Assembly (NCBI RefSeq): GCF_014639275.1
Contig: NZ_BMFW01000007.1
Span: 62,001-126,000, forward strand
Length of the DNA: 64,000 nucleotides
DNA from: Arthrobacter liuii
Lineage (GTDB): Bacteria; Actinomycetota; Actinomycetes; Actinomycetales; Micrococcaceae
Reading direction: 5' to 3'
The notes beneath the pieces were generated by a model. It ran no database searches, was not told the origin of the DNA, and saw only the letters and a list, made by a program, of their open reading frames with translations. Of the stretch, positions 51,927 through 60,934 are shown piece by piece. The position numbers and the translations under genes are program-made. Within the stretch, counting starts at the first letter, position 1. Each line of letters starts with the position of its first letter.

Positions 51927-52952
51927 ATGATTATTGACATCCATGGCCACTACACCACAGCCCCCGCTGCCCTCGGACAGTGGCGCGACCGGCAACTCGC
52001 AGCGCTGCTGGACCCCGCGTCAGCACCGTCCCCTGCCGAGCTGAAGATCACCGACGACGAGCTGCGCGAAAGCATCGAAGCGAACCAGCTGCGGTTCATG
52101 GACGAGCGCGGCATCGACCTCACCGTCTTCTCGCCCCGGGCTTCCTTCATGGCCCACCACATCGGCTCGTTCGAAACCTCTGCCGAGTGGGCGGCGATCT
52201 GCAACGAGCTTTGCTACCGGGTATCCCAGCTGTACCCCGAAAGGTTCGTCCCGGCGGCAATGCTCCCCCAGTCACCCGGCGTCGACCCCGCTACCTGCCT
52301 CCCGGAACTCACCCGCTGCGTGGAGGAATATGGCGCCGTCGCACTGAACCTGAACCCGGACCCCTCCGGCGGGCACTGGACCGCACCACCCCTGACGGAC
52401 CCGTACTGGTATCCGGTCTACGAGAAAATGGTGGAGTACGACATCCCCGCCATGGTCCACGTCAGCACCAGCATCAACCCGGCGTTCCACACCACCGGCG
52501 CGCACTACCTCAACGCGGACACCACCGCGTTCATGCAGCTCATCCAAGGCGACCTCTTCAAGGACTTCCCCACCCTGAAACTCGTGATCCCGCATGGCGG
52601 CGGGGCTGTCCCCTATCACTGGGGCCGCTTCCGCGGGCTGGCCATGGCGTTGGGCAAACCTGCGCTGGAAGAACACCTGCTGGCGAATGTTTTCTTCGAC
52701 ACCTGCGTCTACCACCAGCCCGGCATCGACCTGCTGCTGGAGGTCATCCCAACGCAGAACATCCTGTTTGCCTCCGAAATGATCGGCGCCGTCCGCGACA
52801 TCGATCCCTGGACCGGCCACCATTTCGACGACACGGCACGCTACATCGGCGCTGCCGGCCTTGATGAGGCCGAACTCGGGGCAATCCAGGAGCACAACGC
52901 CCGCATCGTTTATCCACGCCTGGACGCCCTGCTCAAGCAGCAGGGCCGCTAG
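51927..52952 (+). CDS. ligJ: 4-oxalomesaconate hydratase (LigJ type)
   Basis: A 341-residue amidohydrolase-superfamily enzyme that hydrates 4-oxalomesaconate to 4-carboxy-4-hydroxy-2-oxoadipate. The metal motif IDIHGHY (His6, His8) opens the protein; VHVSTSINPAFHTTGAHYLNAD and LVIPHGGGAVPYHWGRF provide further ligands. FASEMIGAVRDIDP is characteristic of LigJ-like proteins. Directly followed by ligK. It belongs to the protocatechuate 4,5-cleavage or gallate pathway. No ring-cleaving dioxygenase or LigI/LigC gene is in this window. Confidence 0.85.
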   Translation: MIIDIHGHYTTAPAALGQWRDRQLAALLDPASAPSPAELKITDDELRESIEANQLRFMDERGIDLTVFSPRASFMAHHIGSFETSAEWAAICNELCYRVSQLYPERFVPAAMLPQSPGVDPATCLPELTRCVEEYGAVALNLNPDPSGGHWTAPPLTDPYWYPVYEKMVEYDIPAMVHVSTSINPAFHTTGAHYLNADTTAFMQLIQGDLFKDFPTLKLVIPHGGGAVPYHWGRFRGLAMALGKPALEEHLLANVFFDTCVYHQPGIDLLLEVIPTQNILFASEMIGAVRDIDPWTGHHFDDTARYIGAAGLDEAELGAIQEHNARIVYPRLDALLKQQGR

Positions 52953-52975
52953 CCACGACTCTGAAGGGAACCAGC

Positions 52976-53659
52976 ATGCAGGAACTCGGCGTGGTCCACA
53001 CCACCATCACCCGCGCGGCGGAACATGACGTCAAAACGCTCTCCGCGTTCGGCGTCAGCACCATCCACGAAGCCATGGGCCGACTCGGCCTCATGCGCCC
53101 CTACATCCGCCCCGTCTACCCCGGTGCCGCGATGTGCGGTACCGCTGTCACGGTCCTGCTCCAGCCCGGGGACAACTGGATGATGCACGTCGCTGCCGAA
53201 CAGGTCCAGCCCGGAGACGTGGTGGTGGCCGGGTGCACCACCGAATGCGAGGACGGCTTCTTCGGAGAGTTGCTGGCCACGTCGCTTCGGGCGCGGGGCG
53301 CGGGGGGCCTGGTCATCGACGGCGGCTGCCGGGATGTCGCCGCGCTCCAGGCCATGGATTTCCCCGTCTTCAGCCGCGCCATCAACTCCAAGGGCACCGT
53401 CAAGGCCACCCCCGGCTCCGTCAACGTCCCCGTGGTCTGCGCCAATGCCCTGGTCAACCCGGGCGACGTGGTGATTGCCGACGTCGACGGCGTGGTGGTG
53501 GTCCCTGCTGCCCGCGCCGGTGACGTAGCGGCAGCCGCCCGGAAACGCGAAGACAACGAAGAAGCCAAGCGGGCGCGCTTCGCCAACGGGGAACTTGGAC
53601 TCGACATCTACAACATGCGCGGACCCCTCGAAGCGGCAGGACTGCGGTACGTGGACTAG
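52976..53659 (+). CDS. ligK: 4-carboxy-4-hydroxy-2-oxoadipate aldolase (LigK/ProA, RraA-like)
   Basis: A 227-residue class II aldolase of the RraA-like family. It cleaves carboxy-hydroxy-oxoadipate to pyruvate and oxaloacetate. The metal/pyruvate site is in GDVVVAGCTTECEDGFFGELLATSLRARG and IDGGCRDVAALQ, where Asp-Gly-Gly-x-Arg-Asp is the signature. 23 bases after ligJ; AGGGAACC upstream. The pair makes the last two steps of the pathway. Confidence 0.88.
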   Translation: MQELGVVHTTITRAAEHDVKTLSAFGVSTIHEAMGRLGLMRPYIRPVYPGAAMCGTAVTVLLQPGDNWMMHVAAEQVQPGDVVVAGCTTECEDGFFGELLATSLRARGAGGLVIDGGCRDVAALQAMDFPVFSRAINSKGTVKATPGSVNVPVVCANALVNPGDVVIADVDGVVVVPAARAGDVAAAARKREDNEEAKRARFANGELGLDIYNMRGPLEAAGLRYVD

Positions 53660-54426
53660 GCGGTGGGGCCGCCATAATCAAGGGCAATGCGCCGCGCGGC
53701 CTCCATCAACTGCGGGAGGACCGTAGCCTCGATATCCCGGGCCGCAGCCCGGTGCGTCTGCAGGGAGACATTGGCCGCAGCAACAACCTCATTTCCACGG
53801 CGGACCGGCACAGCCACACCCCGCAGGCCCTCCTCAAGTTCCTGGGAAACCATGGACCAACCCCTGGTCCGGGCTGCTTCCACCTCTGCCCGAAGGTCCT
53901 CGACCTTGCCAATGGAGCGATCCGTGTAACGGTGCAGTTGGACCGACCGGAGGTACACCTCAAGCTGCGGCGCGGGCAGCCCGGCAAGCAGAACCCGGCC
54001 CATGGAGGTGGCCCACGCCGGGAAGCGGGTGCCAACGGTGATGGATACACTCAGCAGTCCTGGTGACGGCACGCAGGCCACGTAGACCACGTCGCCGCCG
54101 TCGAGGATGCACAAAGCGGTTGTTTCGTTGAGCTCCGCCGCCAGGTCCCTGAGGTGGGGCTCTGCCACCCGGGGCAACGTCAGGCCCGCAAGGTAGGAGC
54201 GGCCAATGTCCAAGGACCGGGCGGTCAGTTCAAAGGCCGGCCCCTGGGCACGGAGGTAGCCAAGGTCGGCGAGGGTCAGGAGGAAGCGGCGGGCGGACGC
54301 ACGGGTCATGTCGGTCCGCGCGGCAACCTGTGACACGGTGAGCCGGGGCTGGTCGGGCGTGAAGGCGAGCAGGACGTCAAACGCCTTTTCAACCGACTTC
54401 ACATAGTAGGCTGCCTGCTCCTCCAT
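53656..54426 (-). CDS. IclR-family regulator (PcaR/PobR-like)
   Basis: A 256-residue protein. HTH: LTVSQVAARTDMTRASARRFLLTLADLGYL. Effector domain: VGTRFPAWATSMGRVLLAGL and ELEEGLRGVAVPVRRGNEVVAAANVSLQ, the PcaR branch. Its stop overlaps the convergent ligK stop by 4 bases. It is followed (upstream on this strand) by the shikimate-dehydrogenase gene. It may control aroE and the MHS transporter through the TGTTCGCAT dyad at 55438. Confidence 0.88.
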   Translation of the reverse strand: MEEQAAYYVKSVEKAFDVLLAFTPDQPRLTVSQVAARTDMTRASARRFLLTLADLGYLRAQGPAFELTARSLDIGRSYLAGLTLPRVAEPHLRDLAAELNETTALCILDGGDVVYVACVPSPGLLSVSITVGTRFPAWATSMGRVLLAGLPAPQLEVYLRSVQLHRYTDRSIGKVEDLRAEVEAARTRGWSMVSQELEEGLRGVAVPVRRGNEVVAAANVSLQTHRAAARDIEATVLPQLMEAARRIALDYGGPTA

Positions 54427-54519
54427 GGACGTTGCTGTTCCTCTCCGAAAGATCGGCGTACTCGACCCGCCCCAGGGCTTGCCGCGCCTGTCCGATCCTA
54501 TCGCCAGCCCTTCCCCCGC

Positions 54520-55356
54520 TCAGTGCGTGTCCCGGAGGACCCCCAGGGAGTCCCGCAGCAGGCAGCCCGCCGCCGGGTCCAGGCCGAGGAGGGGCACCAT
54601 TGCCACTGCCTGCTCACGGAGGTGGTCCCATCCGTCAATGCACCGGACGCCAAGCTCGCGGGCGCGTCCAACACTGGCGGTAACGTGGCCCGCGTAGACG
54701 TAGTCGTACAGGACAGCGTCGGGGGCCAGCGGCCCACCGCCCCAGACCGGCCCGTCGGAACTGCTTTTCCCCACAGGGGTGGCGTTGACCAGCAGGGATG
54801 CGTCGGATGCGAGTTCCTGGGCCTCCTGCCAGGTGATGCCCTGGGCCTCAATCCCCAGGTCCCGGGCCAGGCCGAGCAGTTCCTCGGACGCACAGGGGTC
54901 CCGGTCGGTGATCGACACTGTCCCCACGTCCTCCCTCAGCGCGATCAGGGCGGCCCTGGCAGCTCCCCCGGCGCCCAGCAGGAGGGCATGCCGCTGGTAC
55001 CGCCCCTCCAGGAGTACGCCGACGGCAGTGATGTCAGTGTTGTGGCCCACCAGCTTGTCCCCCTCCCGCACCAACAGGTTGCAGGCGCCACTGAGCTGGA
55101 CGGGACCGGTGGCCTTATCAGCAGTTTCCGCCGCCCAGTGCTTGTGGGGCATGGTCACGTTGGCTGCCACCACGCCGGGTTCCTGCAGGCGCCGGCGGAC
55201 TTGGTGCAGGTCAGCCCGGGGAGCTACGTCCCAGGCCTCGTAGGTCCAACCGGTTCCCAGCCGGCGCAGGACCGGATTCCACAGCCCGGGGGACATCGCC
55301 TGCGATGCAGCCGAACCAATGAGGACCACGCGGGGGGCACGCGCCGGGAGTTCCAT
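54520..55356 (-). CDS. aroE: Shikimate/quinate dehydrogenase (AroE family)
   Basis: A 278-residue protein. Substrate-binding region VTMPHKHWA with the catalytic Lys; NTDITAVGVLL with the Asp; NAD(P) motif LLLGAGGAARAALIAL; SLLVNATPVGKS. The N-terminal motif is SAASQAMSPGLWN rather than the usual SLSPxxHN, a shift that is also seen in catabolic YdiB-like enzymes. Context of an MHS transporter, IclR and lig genes favours quinate/shikimate catabolism over aromatic biosynthesis. ATG at 55356 chosen with AGGAAAGG upstream; the frame is open to 55455. Confidence 0.82.
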   Translation of the reverse strand: MELPARAPRVVLIGSAASQAMSPGLWNPVLRRLGTGWTYEAWDVAPRADLHQVRRRLQEPGVVAANVTMPHKHWAAETADKATGPVQLSGACNLLVREGDKLVGHNTDITAVGVLLEGRYQRHALLLGAGGAARAALIALREDVGTVSITDRDPCASEELLGLARDLGIEAQGITWQEAQELASDASLLVNATPVGKSSSDGPVWGGGPLAPDAVLYDYVYAGHVTASVGRARELGVRCIDGWDHLREQAVAMVPLLGLDPAAGCLLRDSLGVLRDTH

Positions 55357-55437
55357 CAAGATGCACCTTTCCTGAGGTCGGCCGTTGTGATTCGGCCCAC
55401 GGACCAGTATCCTCTTTTTAGGCGCATTTCGCACACT

Positions 55438-55454
55438 TGTTCGCATAGCGCACA
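55438..55454. promoter_or_regulatory. Putative IclR-type operator between aroE and the MHS transporter
   Basis: TGTTCGCATAGCGCACA: outer TGT/ACA and CGC/GCG positions are symmetric, as in IclR-family sites. A second partial copy, GCGCATTTCGCACA, lies just upstream (55422-55435). The gap separates divergent genes. Confidence 0.45.
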
Positions 55455-55497
55455 CACAATAGAAGATCCCCGCCTTCAGCGTGGAAGGAACCCTGAA

Positions 55498-56835
55498 ATG
55501 ACCGATATTGCAGCAGGAGCGCAGGCCCAGGCGACGCCCGAGGCACAGCGCCGAATCAGGCGTGCCAGGAAGGCAGCCCTGGCCGCCTTCCTCGGCGGCG
55601 CCCTGGAGTATTACGACTTCTTCATCTATGCCACCGCCGCTTCCCTGGTCTTCTCCAAGATCTTCTTCCCATCCGGGGACCCCACCGTGGCCCTCATTGC
55701 GTCCTTCGCCACCTTCGGTGTCGCCTACGTCGCCCGCCCCTTTGGCGCGGTGGTATTTGGAGACCTGGGAGACAAGATCGGCCGAAAGAACACACTGGTG
55801 CTTACCCTGGTGCTGATGGGCAGCGCCACGTTCCTGATCGGCGCCCTGCCGGACTTCAACGCTGCAGGCTACTGGGCCCCGGCCCTGCTGGTGCTGCTGC
55901 GCCTGATGCAGGGGCTCTCAGCGGGCGCAGAGACGGCCGGGGCCTCCGCCCTGTCCACCGAGGAGGCCCCGGAAGGCCGCCGTGGCTATTTCGCCAGCTT
56001 CGCCATGAGCGGCATCTCCGCCGGCATCGTCCTGGCGTCCCTTGCCTTCCTGCCCGTGGCCGCGATGAGCGAGGCCGATCGCCTCGCGTGGGGCTGGCGG
56101 ATCCCGTTCTGGCTCTCCCTCGTCGTGCTCATCGTGGCGTACCTGGTCCGCCGCTCGCTGGAAGAACCGGAAGTCTTCGAGGAAAAGCATGACCATGGTG
56201 AACTCGTGAAGCTCCCCTTCGCCAAGATGTTCCAGACCCACCCCGCGCAGTTCTTCCAGGTGGCGCTGATGTCCTTCGAGACAGTCACCAATACGTTCAT
56301 GCAGTCCTTCGGCCTGGCCTACGCCGTTTCGGTGGGCGTCCCCGCCTCCACCATGCTGTGGGTCAGCATCCTGGGCAACGTCCTGGCCATCGCCAGCCAG
56401 CCGCTCTTCGCAAGGCTGTCCGATACGTTTGGCCGCCGGCCCATCTTCATCGGCGGTGTCTTGGGCTCCGGCGCGATGATCTTCGTGTATTTCTCCGTGA
56501 TCTCCACGGGAAACATCCCCATGATCTTCCTTACCAGCACCCTGATCACCGCCGGCACCTATGCCATGTCCAACGCGATCTACCCCGCATGGTTCTCCGA
56601 GCTCTTCAACGTCAAGGTGCGCTACTCCGGCATGGCCATTGGCCTGCAGATCGGCATCCTCTGCGCCGGCTTCACCCCGCTTCTCGGCACAGCACTTGTG
56701 GGCGCGGACAAGGCCAACTGGGGGCCGGCGGCCTGGATCGTGGCCGCTTCGTCGATCCTGGCAGTCGCCGGGGCATGGTGGGCCCGGGAGACGTCCAAGA
56801 CCCCGCTCCGCGAGCTGGGCAACCACGTCCGGTAG
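55498..56835 (+). CDS. MFS transporter, metabolite:H+ symporter (MHS) family
   Basis: A 445-residue permease with 12 helices. Family marks: FLGGALEYYDFFIYATAASLVF, ARPFGAVVFGDLGDKIGRKNTLV, LRLMQGLSAGAETAGASALSTE. MHS members carry shikimate (ShiA), protocatechuate, 4-hydroxybenzoate or citrate. The shikimate-type enzyme next door suggests shikimate or quinate as substrate, but this is inference. Start ATG 55498 with AAGGAAC upstream; the long frame upstream of it is the reverse of the aroE gene. A strong terminator follows. Confidence 0.9.
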   Translation: MTDIAAGAQAQATPEAQRRIRRARKAALAAFLGGALEYYDFFIYATAASLVFSKIFFPSGDPTVALIASFATFGVAYVARPFGAVVFGDLGDKIGRKNTLVLTLVLMGSATFLIGALPDFNAAGYWAPALLVLLRLMQGLSAGAETAGASALSTEEAPEGRRGYFASFAMSGISAGIVLASLAFLPVAAMSEADRLAWGWRIPFWLSLVVLIVAYLVRRSLEEPEVFEEKHDHGELVKLPFAKMFQTHPAQFFQVALMSFETVTNTFMQSFGLAYAVSVGVPASTMLWVSILGNVLAIASQPLFARLSDTFGRRPIFIGGVLGSGAMIFVYFSVISTGNIPMIFLTSTLITAGTYAMSNAIYPAWFSELFNVKVRYSGMAIGLQIGILCAGFTPLLGTALVGADKANWGPAAWIVAASSILAVAGAWWARETSKTPLRELGNHVR

Positions 56836-56861
56836 GACCAGCAGGCCCCCGCACAAAAGGA

Positions 56862-56899
56862 AAGGCCGACGGCGGAAGCCTCCTCCCGCCGTCGGCCTT
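56862..56899. terminator. Bidirectional terminator between MHS transporter and MacAB operon
   Basis: 14-base perfect arms, AAGGCCGACGGCGG (56862-56875) and its complement (56886-56899), 10-base loop, between convergent genes. The A/T flanks on both sides suit two-way action. Confidence 0.8.
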
Positions 56900-56904
56900 C
56901 CTGC

Positions 56905-57318
56905 CTATTGTCCGGCCGCGGCCGTGGGGGCGTTTGCGGGGGCAGTGGCACCATTGTTGCCGCTCCGGCGTCCCTGGCCTGGTGCCTGCGTGCCGGACCC
57001 ATCCCCCGTTCCGGCGCCGGGCCGGCCGTTGCCGCCCTGGAAGTTGCCCACGCTGGTCCGGGCTGCCCGGTTGCCCAGGTCAATCTGCTTCTGCACGATG
57101 GTGCCGCCGAAGAATCCTGCCGCCACCAGCAGCACGCACGCAAGGATCTTGGTGGAACGGCCGGGGGTGAAGCGCTTCTTCGGGATGAAGGGCTCGTCTC
57201 CGGCGTGGACCTGCCCAGCCTGGTCCGGGAGCCTTGCAGGGTCTTCGTCCGGGGCTGTCAGGGGGACGGGGGACGGCAGCGCCTCGGTATCGGCGGTGTC
57301 CGGGGTGTAGTGGCTCAT
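56905..57318 (-). CDS. Small membrane protein of unknown function, last gene of MacAB-like operon
   Basis: A 137-residue protein. Residues 1-55 are acidic and Pro-rich (cytoplasmic), then basic FTPGRSTK, then one helix (ILACVLLVAAGFFGGTIVQ), then a Gly/Ala/Asn-rich extracytoplasmic tail. The family is unknown. Six bases after the permease stop, so it belongs to the same transcript. A helper of the efflux pump is possible. Confidence 0.6.
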   Translation of the reverse strand: MSHYTPDTADTEALPSPVPLTAPDEDPARLPDQAGQVHAGDEPFIPKKRFTPGRSTKILACVLLVAAGFFGGTIVQKQIDLGNRAARTSVGNFQGGNGRPGAGTGDGSGTQAPGQGRRSGNNGATAPANAPTAAAGQ

Positions 57319-57324
57319 GGTTTC

Positions 57325-58566
57325 CTATTCGTAGCGAAGGGCATCGATGGGCCGCAGCTTCGCGGCCTTGTTGGCGGGGTAGACGCCGAACACCAGTCCG
57401 ATGGCGGCCGAAACCGCCAGGGACAGCCAGACGGTCCAGGCCTGCACCTCAGGCTGCACGCCGAGCACGGGGACGGCGCTGCCGGCAAAGCCGATGGCGA
57501 TCCCGGCCACGCCGCCGATCACCGAAATCACCAGGGATTCGATCAGGAACTGCGTCACGATGCTGCCCCTGGATGCGCCGATGGCCTTGCGGATACCGAT
57601 CTCCCGGGTACGTTCGGTCACGGTGACCAGCATGATGTTCATGACGCCGATCCCGCCCACCAGGAGGCTGATGGCCGCCACTGCGCCCAGCAGGATGGTC
57701 AGGGTCTGGGTGGTGTTGGTGGCGGTGGTGAGGATCTGCGCCTGGTTGCGGACCTGGTAGTCCCGGTTGGTGGAGTCGACATGGTGGCGGGCATCCAGGA
57801 TCATCTGGACCTCATTCTGTGCCTGGTTCATGACGTCCGCGGAGGCTGCCTGGACCGTGATCGATGCCAGGGTGGGCGCGTAGCCGGTGAACTTGTTCTG
57901 CGCAGCGGAGAACGGAACCACCACGATGTCATCGGGATCGTTCAGTCCGGTGGAACCCTTGACCGCGAGGACGCCCGCTACGGTGAAGTTCTGTCCGTTC
58001 AGTTGGATGGACTGGCCTACGGCGGTGGCGGTGGCGGAGCCGAAGAGGTCGCTGGCCACAGAGTTGCCGATGACGGCCACGGGGTTCCCGGCCTGCTGGT
58101 CGGCTTCCGTGAAGGACGCCCCGGACGCCATGGTGCTGTTGCTGATGTCAAAATACGACGCCGTGGTCCCCAGGAAGCTGGCCACGGAATGGGTGGCGCT
58201 GGTGTAGGTTGCGGTCACACCCTGGGCCTGGACGATCGGCGCGGTGCGGGCAATGTCGGGAGCGAGCACCGGATCCGTGAGTGCATGTTCGTCATCCACC
58301 GTGAGGTTGGTGCTGCGGGTCCGGCTTGCCCCGGCCTGGCCGCCCGTGGTGCGGCCTCCCACACTGGTGGCACGGCTCACGGTGAGGACGTTGGTGCCCA
58401 ACTTGCCGATCTGGGCCTTGATGTTGTTGCTGGTTCCCGCCCCCACCGCGAGCAGGATGATCACTGCCGCGATGCCGATCAGGATTCCCAGCGTGGTGAG
58501 CACCGAACGCATCTTGTTGGCGGCGACCCCGGAGAGTGCGAACCGCGCTGATTCAAGGAGGTTCAC
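57325..58566 (-). CDS. MacB-type ABC transporter permease
   Basis: A 413-residue permease. An N-terminal helix (GVAANKMRSVLTTLGILIGIAAVIILLAVG) is followed by a large extracytoplasmic MacB-PCD domain (about residues 50-270) and an FtsX-type C-terminal region with three helices (LLGAVAAISLLVGGIGVMNIMLV ... GIRKAIGASRGSI). Start GTG; overlaps the ATPase gene by 4 bases. It exports substrates with the adaptor and ATPase genes. Confidence 0.93.
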   Translation of the reverse strand: MNLLESARFALSGVAANKMRSVLTTLGILIGIAAVIILLAVGAGTSNNIKAQIGKLGTNVLTVSRATSVGGRTTGGQAGASRTRSTNLTVDDEHALTDPVLAPDIARTAPIVQAQGVTATYTSATHSVASFLGTTASYFDISNSTMASGASFTEADQQAGNPVAVIGNSVASDLFGSATATAVGQSIQLNGQNFTVAGVLAVKGSTGLNDPDDIVVVPFSAAQNKFTGYAPTLASITVQAASADVMNQAQNEVQMILDARHHVDSTNRDYQVRNQAQILTTATNTTQTLTILLGAVAAISLLVGGIGVMNIMLVTVTERTREIGIRKAIGASRGSIVTQFLIESLVISVIGGVAGIAIGFAGSAVPVLGVQPEVQAWTVWLSLAVSAAIGLVFGVYPANKAAKLRPIDALRYE

Positions 58567-59282
58567 AGCGCCACCGCGAAGGTTCCGGCCGGTACCGGCT
58601 GCTGCCGGACATCGGAGACGATCCTGCCGTCCTGCATCCGGATGACCCGCCCGGCCCGCTCGGCAACGTCCATTTCGTGGGTGATCATCACGATGGTCCG
58701 TCCGCTGGCGTGCAGGCTTCCGAAAAGGTCGAGGATTTCGGCGGAAGACTTTGAATCAAGCGCTCCCGTGGGCTCATCGGCCAGCAGGAGTACCGGGTTG
58801 GTCACCAGTGCCCTGGCGATGGCCACCCGCTGCTGCTGGCCGCCCGACAGCTGCGACGGCTTGTGCCCTGCGCGGCTGGACAGCCCAACCGTGTCCAGCA
58901 TGGCCAGTGCCCGGCTGCGCCGGTCCTGCCGCCCCACTTTCGCATAGGCGAGCGGCATGGCCACGTTGTCCACCGCCCTGGTCCTGGAGATCAGGTTGAA
59001 GTTCTGGAACACGAAGCCGATCTTGCGGTTGCGGATCTGCGCCTGCTGGAACTCGTCAAGCTCCCGGGTGTTGATTCCGTCCAGCCTGTAGTTGCCGGTG
59101 CTGGGGGCATCGAGGCATCCGATGATGTTCATCATGGTTGATTTCCCGGACCCCGAAGCCCCGATAATGGCCACGAAATCGCCTCGTTCGATCGCAATGT
59201 CCACATTGTCCAGGGCGCGCACCTCCGCTTCGCCCTTGCCATAGACCTTGCTGACGCCGGACAGTTCGATGACCGCTGCCAT
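58563..59282 (-). CDS. MacB-type ABC transporter ATP-binding protein
   Basis: A 239-residue ATPase: Walker A IIGASGSGKSTMMN, signature LSGGQQQRVAIARAL, Walker B VLLLADEPTGALD, H-loop IVMITHEM. Similar to LolD/MacB ATPases. Two bases after the adaptor gene. It drives the MacB-like permease; substrates of such actinobacterial systems include peptides, antibiotics or cell-envelope lipids. Confidence 0.94.
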   Translation of the reverse strand: MAAVIELSGVSKVYGKGEAEVRALDNVDIAIERGDFVAIIGASGSGKSTMMNIIGCLDAPSTGNYRLDGINTRELDEFQQAQIRNRKIGFVFQNFNLISRTRAVDNVAMPLAYAKVGRQDRRSRALAMLDTVGLSSRAGHKPSQLSGGQQQRVAIARALVTNPVLLLADEPTGALDSKSSAEILDLFGSLHASGRTIVMITHEMDVAERAGRVIRMQDGRIVSDVRQQPVPAGTFAVAL

Positions 59283-59284
59283 GG

Positions 59285-60817
59285 CTACTGGCCGCCGTTC
59301 CGGGCGCCGCGGTTGCCGCCGCCGAGGCCGCCGGCGCCGAAGCCTCCGCCGGTGGTGGTGCTGCTGCTGCCGGTGTCCAGGGTGCTGGAAATAGCCGGAA
59401 GTTCCACCTGGTCCCCCTCGGCGAGGCCGGTCAGGATTTGGGTGCGGCCGTTTGCACTGATCCCGGTGGTGACCGTTGCCGGCGTCGGGGTTCCGTTCTT
59501 CAGGACGTTGACTGTCTGCCGGTTACCCGTGGTGGTGATGGCGAGCCCGGGTATCACCAAGGCGTCCTCGGCCGTGGCGGTGGTGACCGAAATGTTGGCA
59601 CTCTGGCCAAGGCGCAGGCCGGCCGGCGGGTTGGCGATGGAAACCGTCACCGGATAGGTGACCACGCCGTTGGTGGTGCTGGAGGTCTGGGCGATGGACA
59701 CCACTTTGCCGGTAACGGGTGGGGCGGCGGGGTCCTGCGGCAGGGCCGGGAACGTGAATTGGGCGGTCTGGTCCGGCTTCATGCTGGTGATGTCCGATTC
59801 AGAGAATCCGGCGACCACCTGGAGATGTCCCGTGTCGCTGATGGTGACCAGGCCGGAGCCGGACGCTGCGGCCGCTGAGGCGCCGGCGGTAGCGGCGGAG
59901 GCACCGGCGCCCGCCGAACCACCGCTGGCGGCAGCGCCGGAAGAGCCGGAGGAACCGGAGGACCCTGACTGGCCCGTCAGCGCACCGACCGTTGCGCTGA
60001 CCCCGGTGACGGTGCCCGTTACCGGGGAGGTCAAGTTGCAGGCGGCCAGGTTTGCTTTGGCCGTCTCGACCGCGAGTTCGGCGCTCGTCACGTTGGTCCC
60101 GCCAGCCGAAGCCGCAGAGTTCTGGGCGTTGCCAAGCGCTGTGGTGGCGGAGGCAACCTGCTGTTTGTCCTTGAGCTGCGTGGACGCGGCCTGGTTCTGC
60201 GCCTGGCTGAGGGCCGCCTGGTCCTTGGCGAGCTGGTTCTGGGCAGCGGCCACCGGGTCCTGCCAGTTGGCGGGCTTCGGGTTGGGAACCGGTACTGCCT
60301 GCGCGGCGGTCACGGCGCCGTTGTCTGCGTCCACGGCTTTCTGCGCGGTGGCTACCGCCGCGGACTGCTGGGACGCGTCGAGGGTGGCGGACTGCTGGGC
60401 GTTGACCAGGCCCTGGTTCGCCGTGGCCACCTGCCCGGCTGCGGAGACCTGCTGCTGGTTGCCCTGGGCCGTAACGGAATCCAGTTGGGCCTGGGCGGCA
60501 TTGAGGGCATTCTGGGCGTTGGTGGGATCGATGGAGACAAGCGGTTGCCCGGCGGTGACCTGCTGGCCCAGCGTTGCCGCCACAGAAAGGATCACGCCGC
60601 TGCAGTTTTGGGCATTGACCACAGTGGTGGTCTGGGGGGCGACATTGCCCGAGGCTGTGGCCACCGAGGAAATGGCCGCCTTGCTTACCGTCACCGTGCG
60701 CGCGGCCGTTGCCGTTGACGAGGAACCCGCGGCCGTGGCCGTCAGGTAGGTACCCGCGCCGAGGGCCAGAATGACGGCGCCCAGGCCAAGGTTGATAACA
60801 AGGGTTTTTGAGGTCAT
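59285..60817 (-). CDS. Membrane-fusion-type adaptor protein (MacA/HlyD-like)
   Basis: A 510-residue secreted/membrane-anchored protein. N-terminal helix (LVINLGLGAVILALGAGTYL); biotinyl-lipoyl-like strand SVATASGNVAPQTT; a long coiled coil rich in Gln and Ala (residues ~95-235) with the second half lipoyl. Residues about 275-315 are Ser/Gly/Ala low complexity. A beta-barrel domain follows, with AQFTFPALPQDPAAPPVTGKVVSI. The tail (residues 480-510) is Gly-rich. First gene of the operon. In monoderm bacteria such adaptors work outside the membrane without an outer-membrane channel. Confidence 0.88.
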   Translation of the reverse strand: MTSKTLVINLGLGAVILALGAGTYLTATAAGSSSTATAARTVTVSKAAISSVATASGNVAPQTTTVVNAQNCSGVILSVAATLGQQVTAGQPLVSIDPTNAQNALNAAQAQLDSVTAQGNQQQVSAAGQVATANQGLVNAQQSATLDASQQSAAVATAQKAVDADNGAVTAAQAVPVPNPKPANWQDPVAAAQNQLAKDQAALSQAQNQAASTQLKDKQQVASATTALGNAQNSAASAGGTNVTSAELAVETAKANLAACNLTSPVTGTVTGVSATVGALTGQSGSSGSSGSSGAAASGGSAGAGASAATAGASAAAASGSGLVTISDTGHLQVVAGFSESDITSMKPDQTAQFTFPALPQDPAAPPVTGKVVSIAQTSSTTNGVVTYPVTVSIANPPAGLRLGQSANISVTTATAEDALVIPGLAITTTGNRQTVNVLKNGTPTPATVTTGISANGRTQILTGLAEGDQVELPAISSTLDTGSSSTTTGGGFGAGGLGGGNRGARNGGQ

Positions 60818-60934
60818 GGCGTGACCTTAAGTGGAGCACCTGAAGGAATGCCGGGAATTTGGTGGGGGCCGGGCCGCTGGACGCATTATTTCGACTTGTT
60901 TCGGCCCCTTGGTCCTGTGGAGCCAGTACCGGTG

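Noticed and set aside
54523..55497. 325-residue N-terminal extension of the MHS transporter
   Set aside because: The extension is antisense to aroE; the real start at 55498 has a ribosome-binding site and a family-typical N-terminus.
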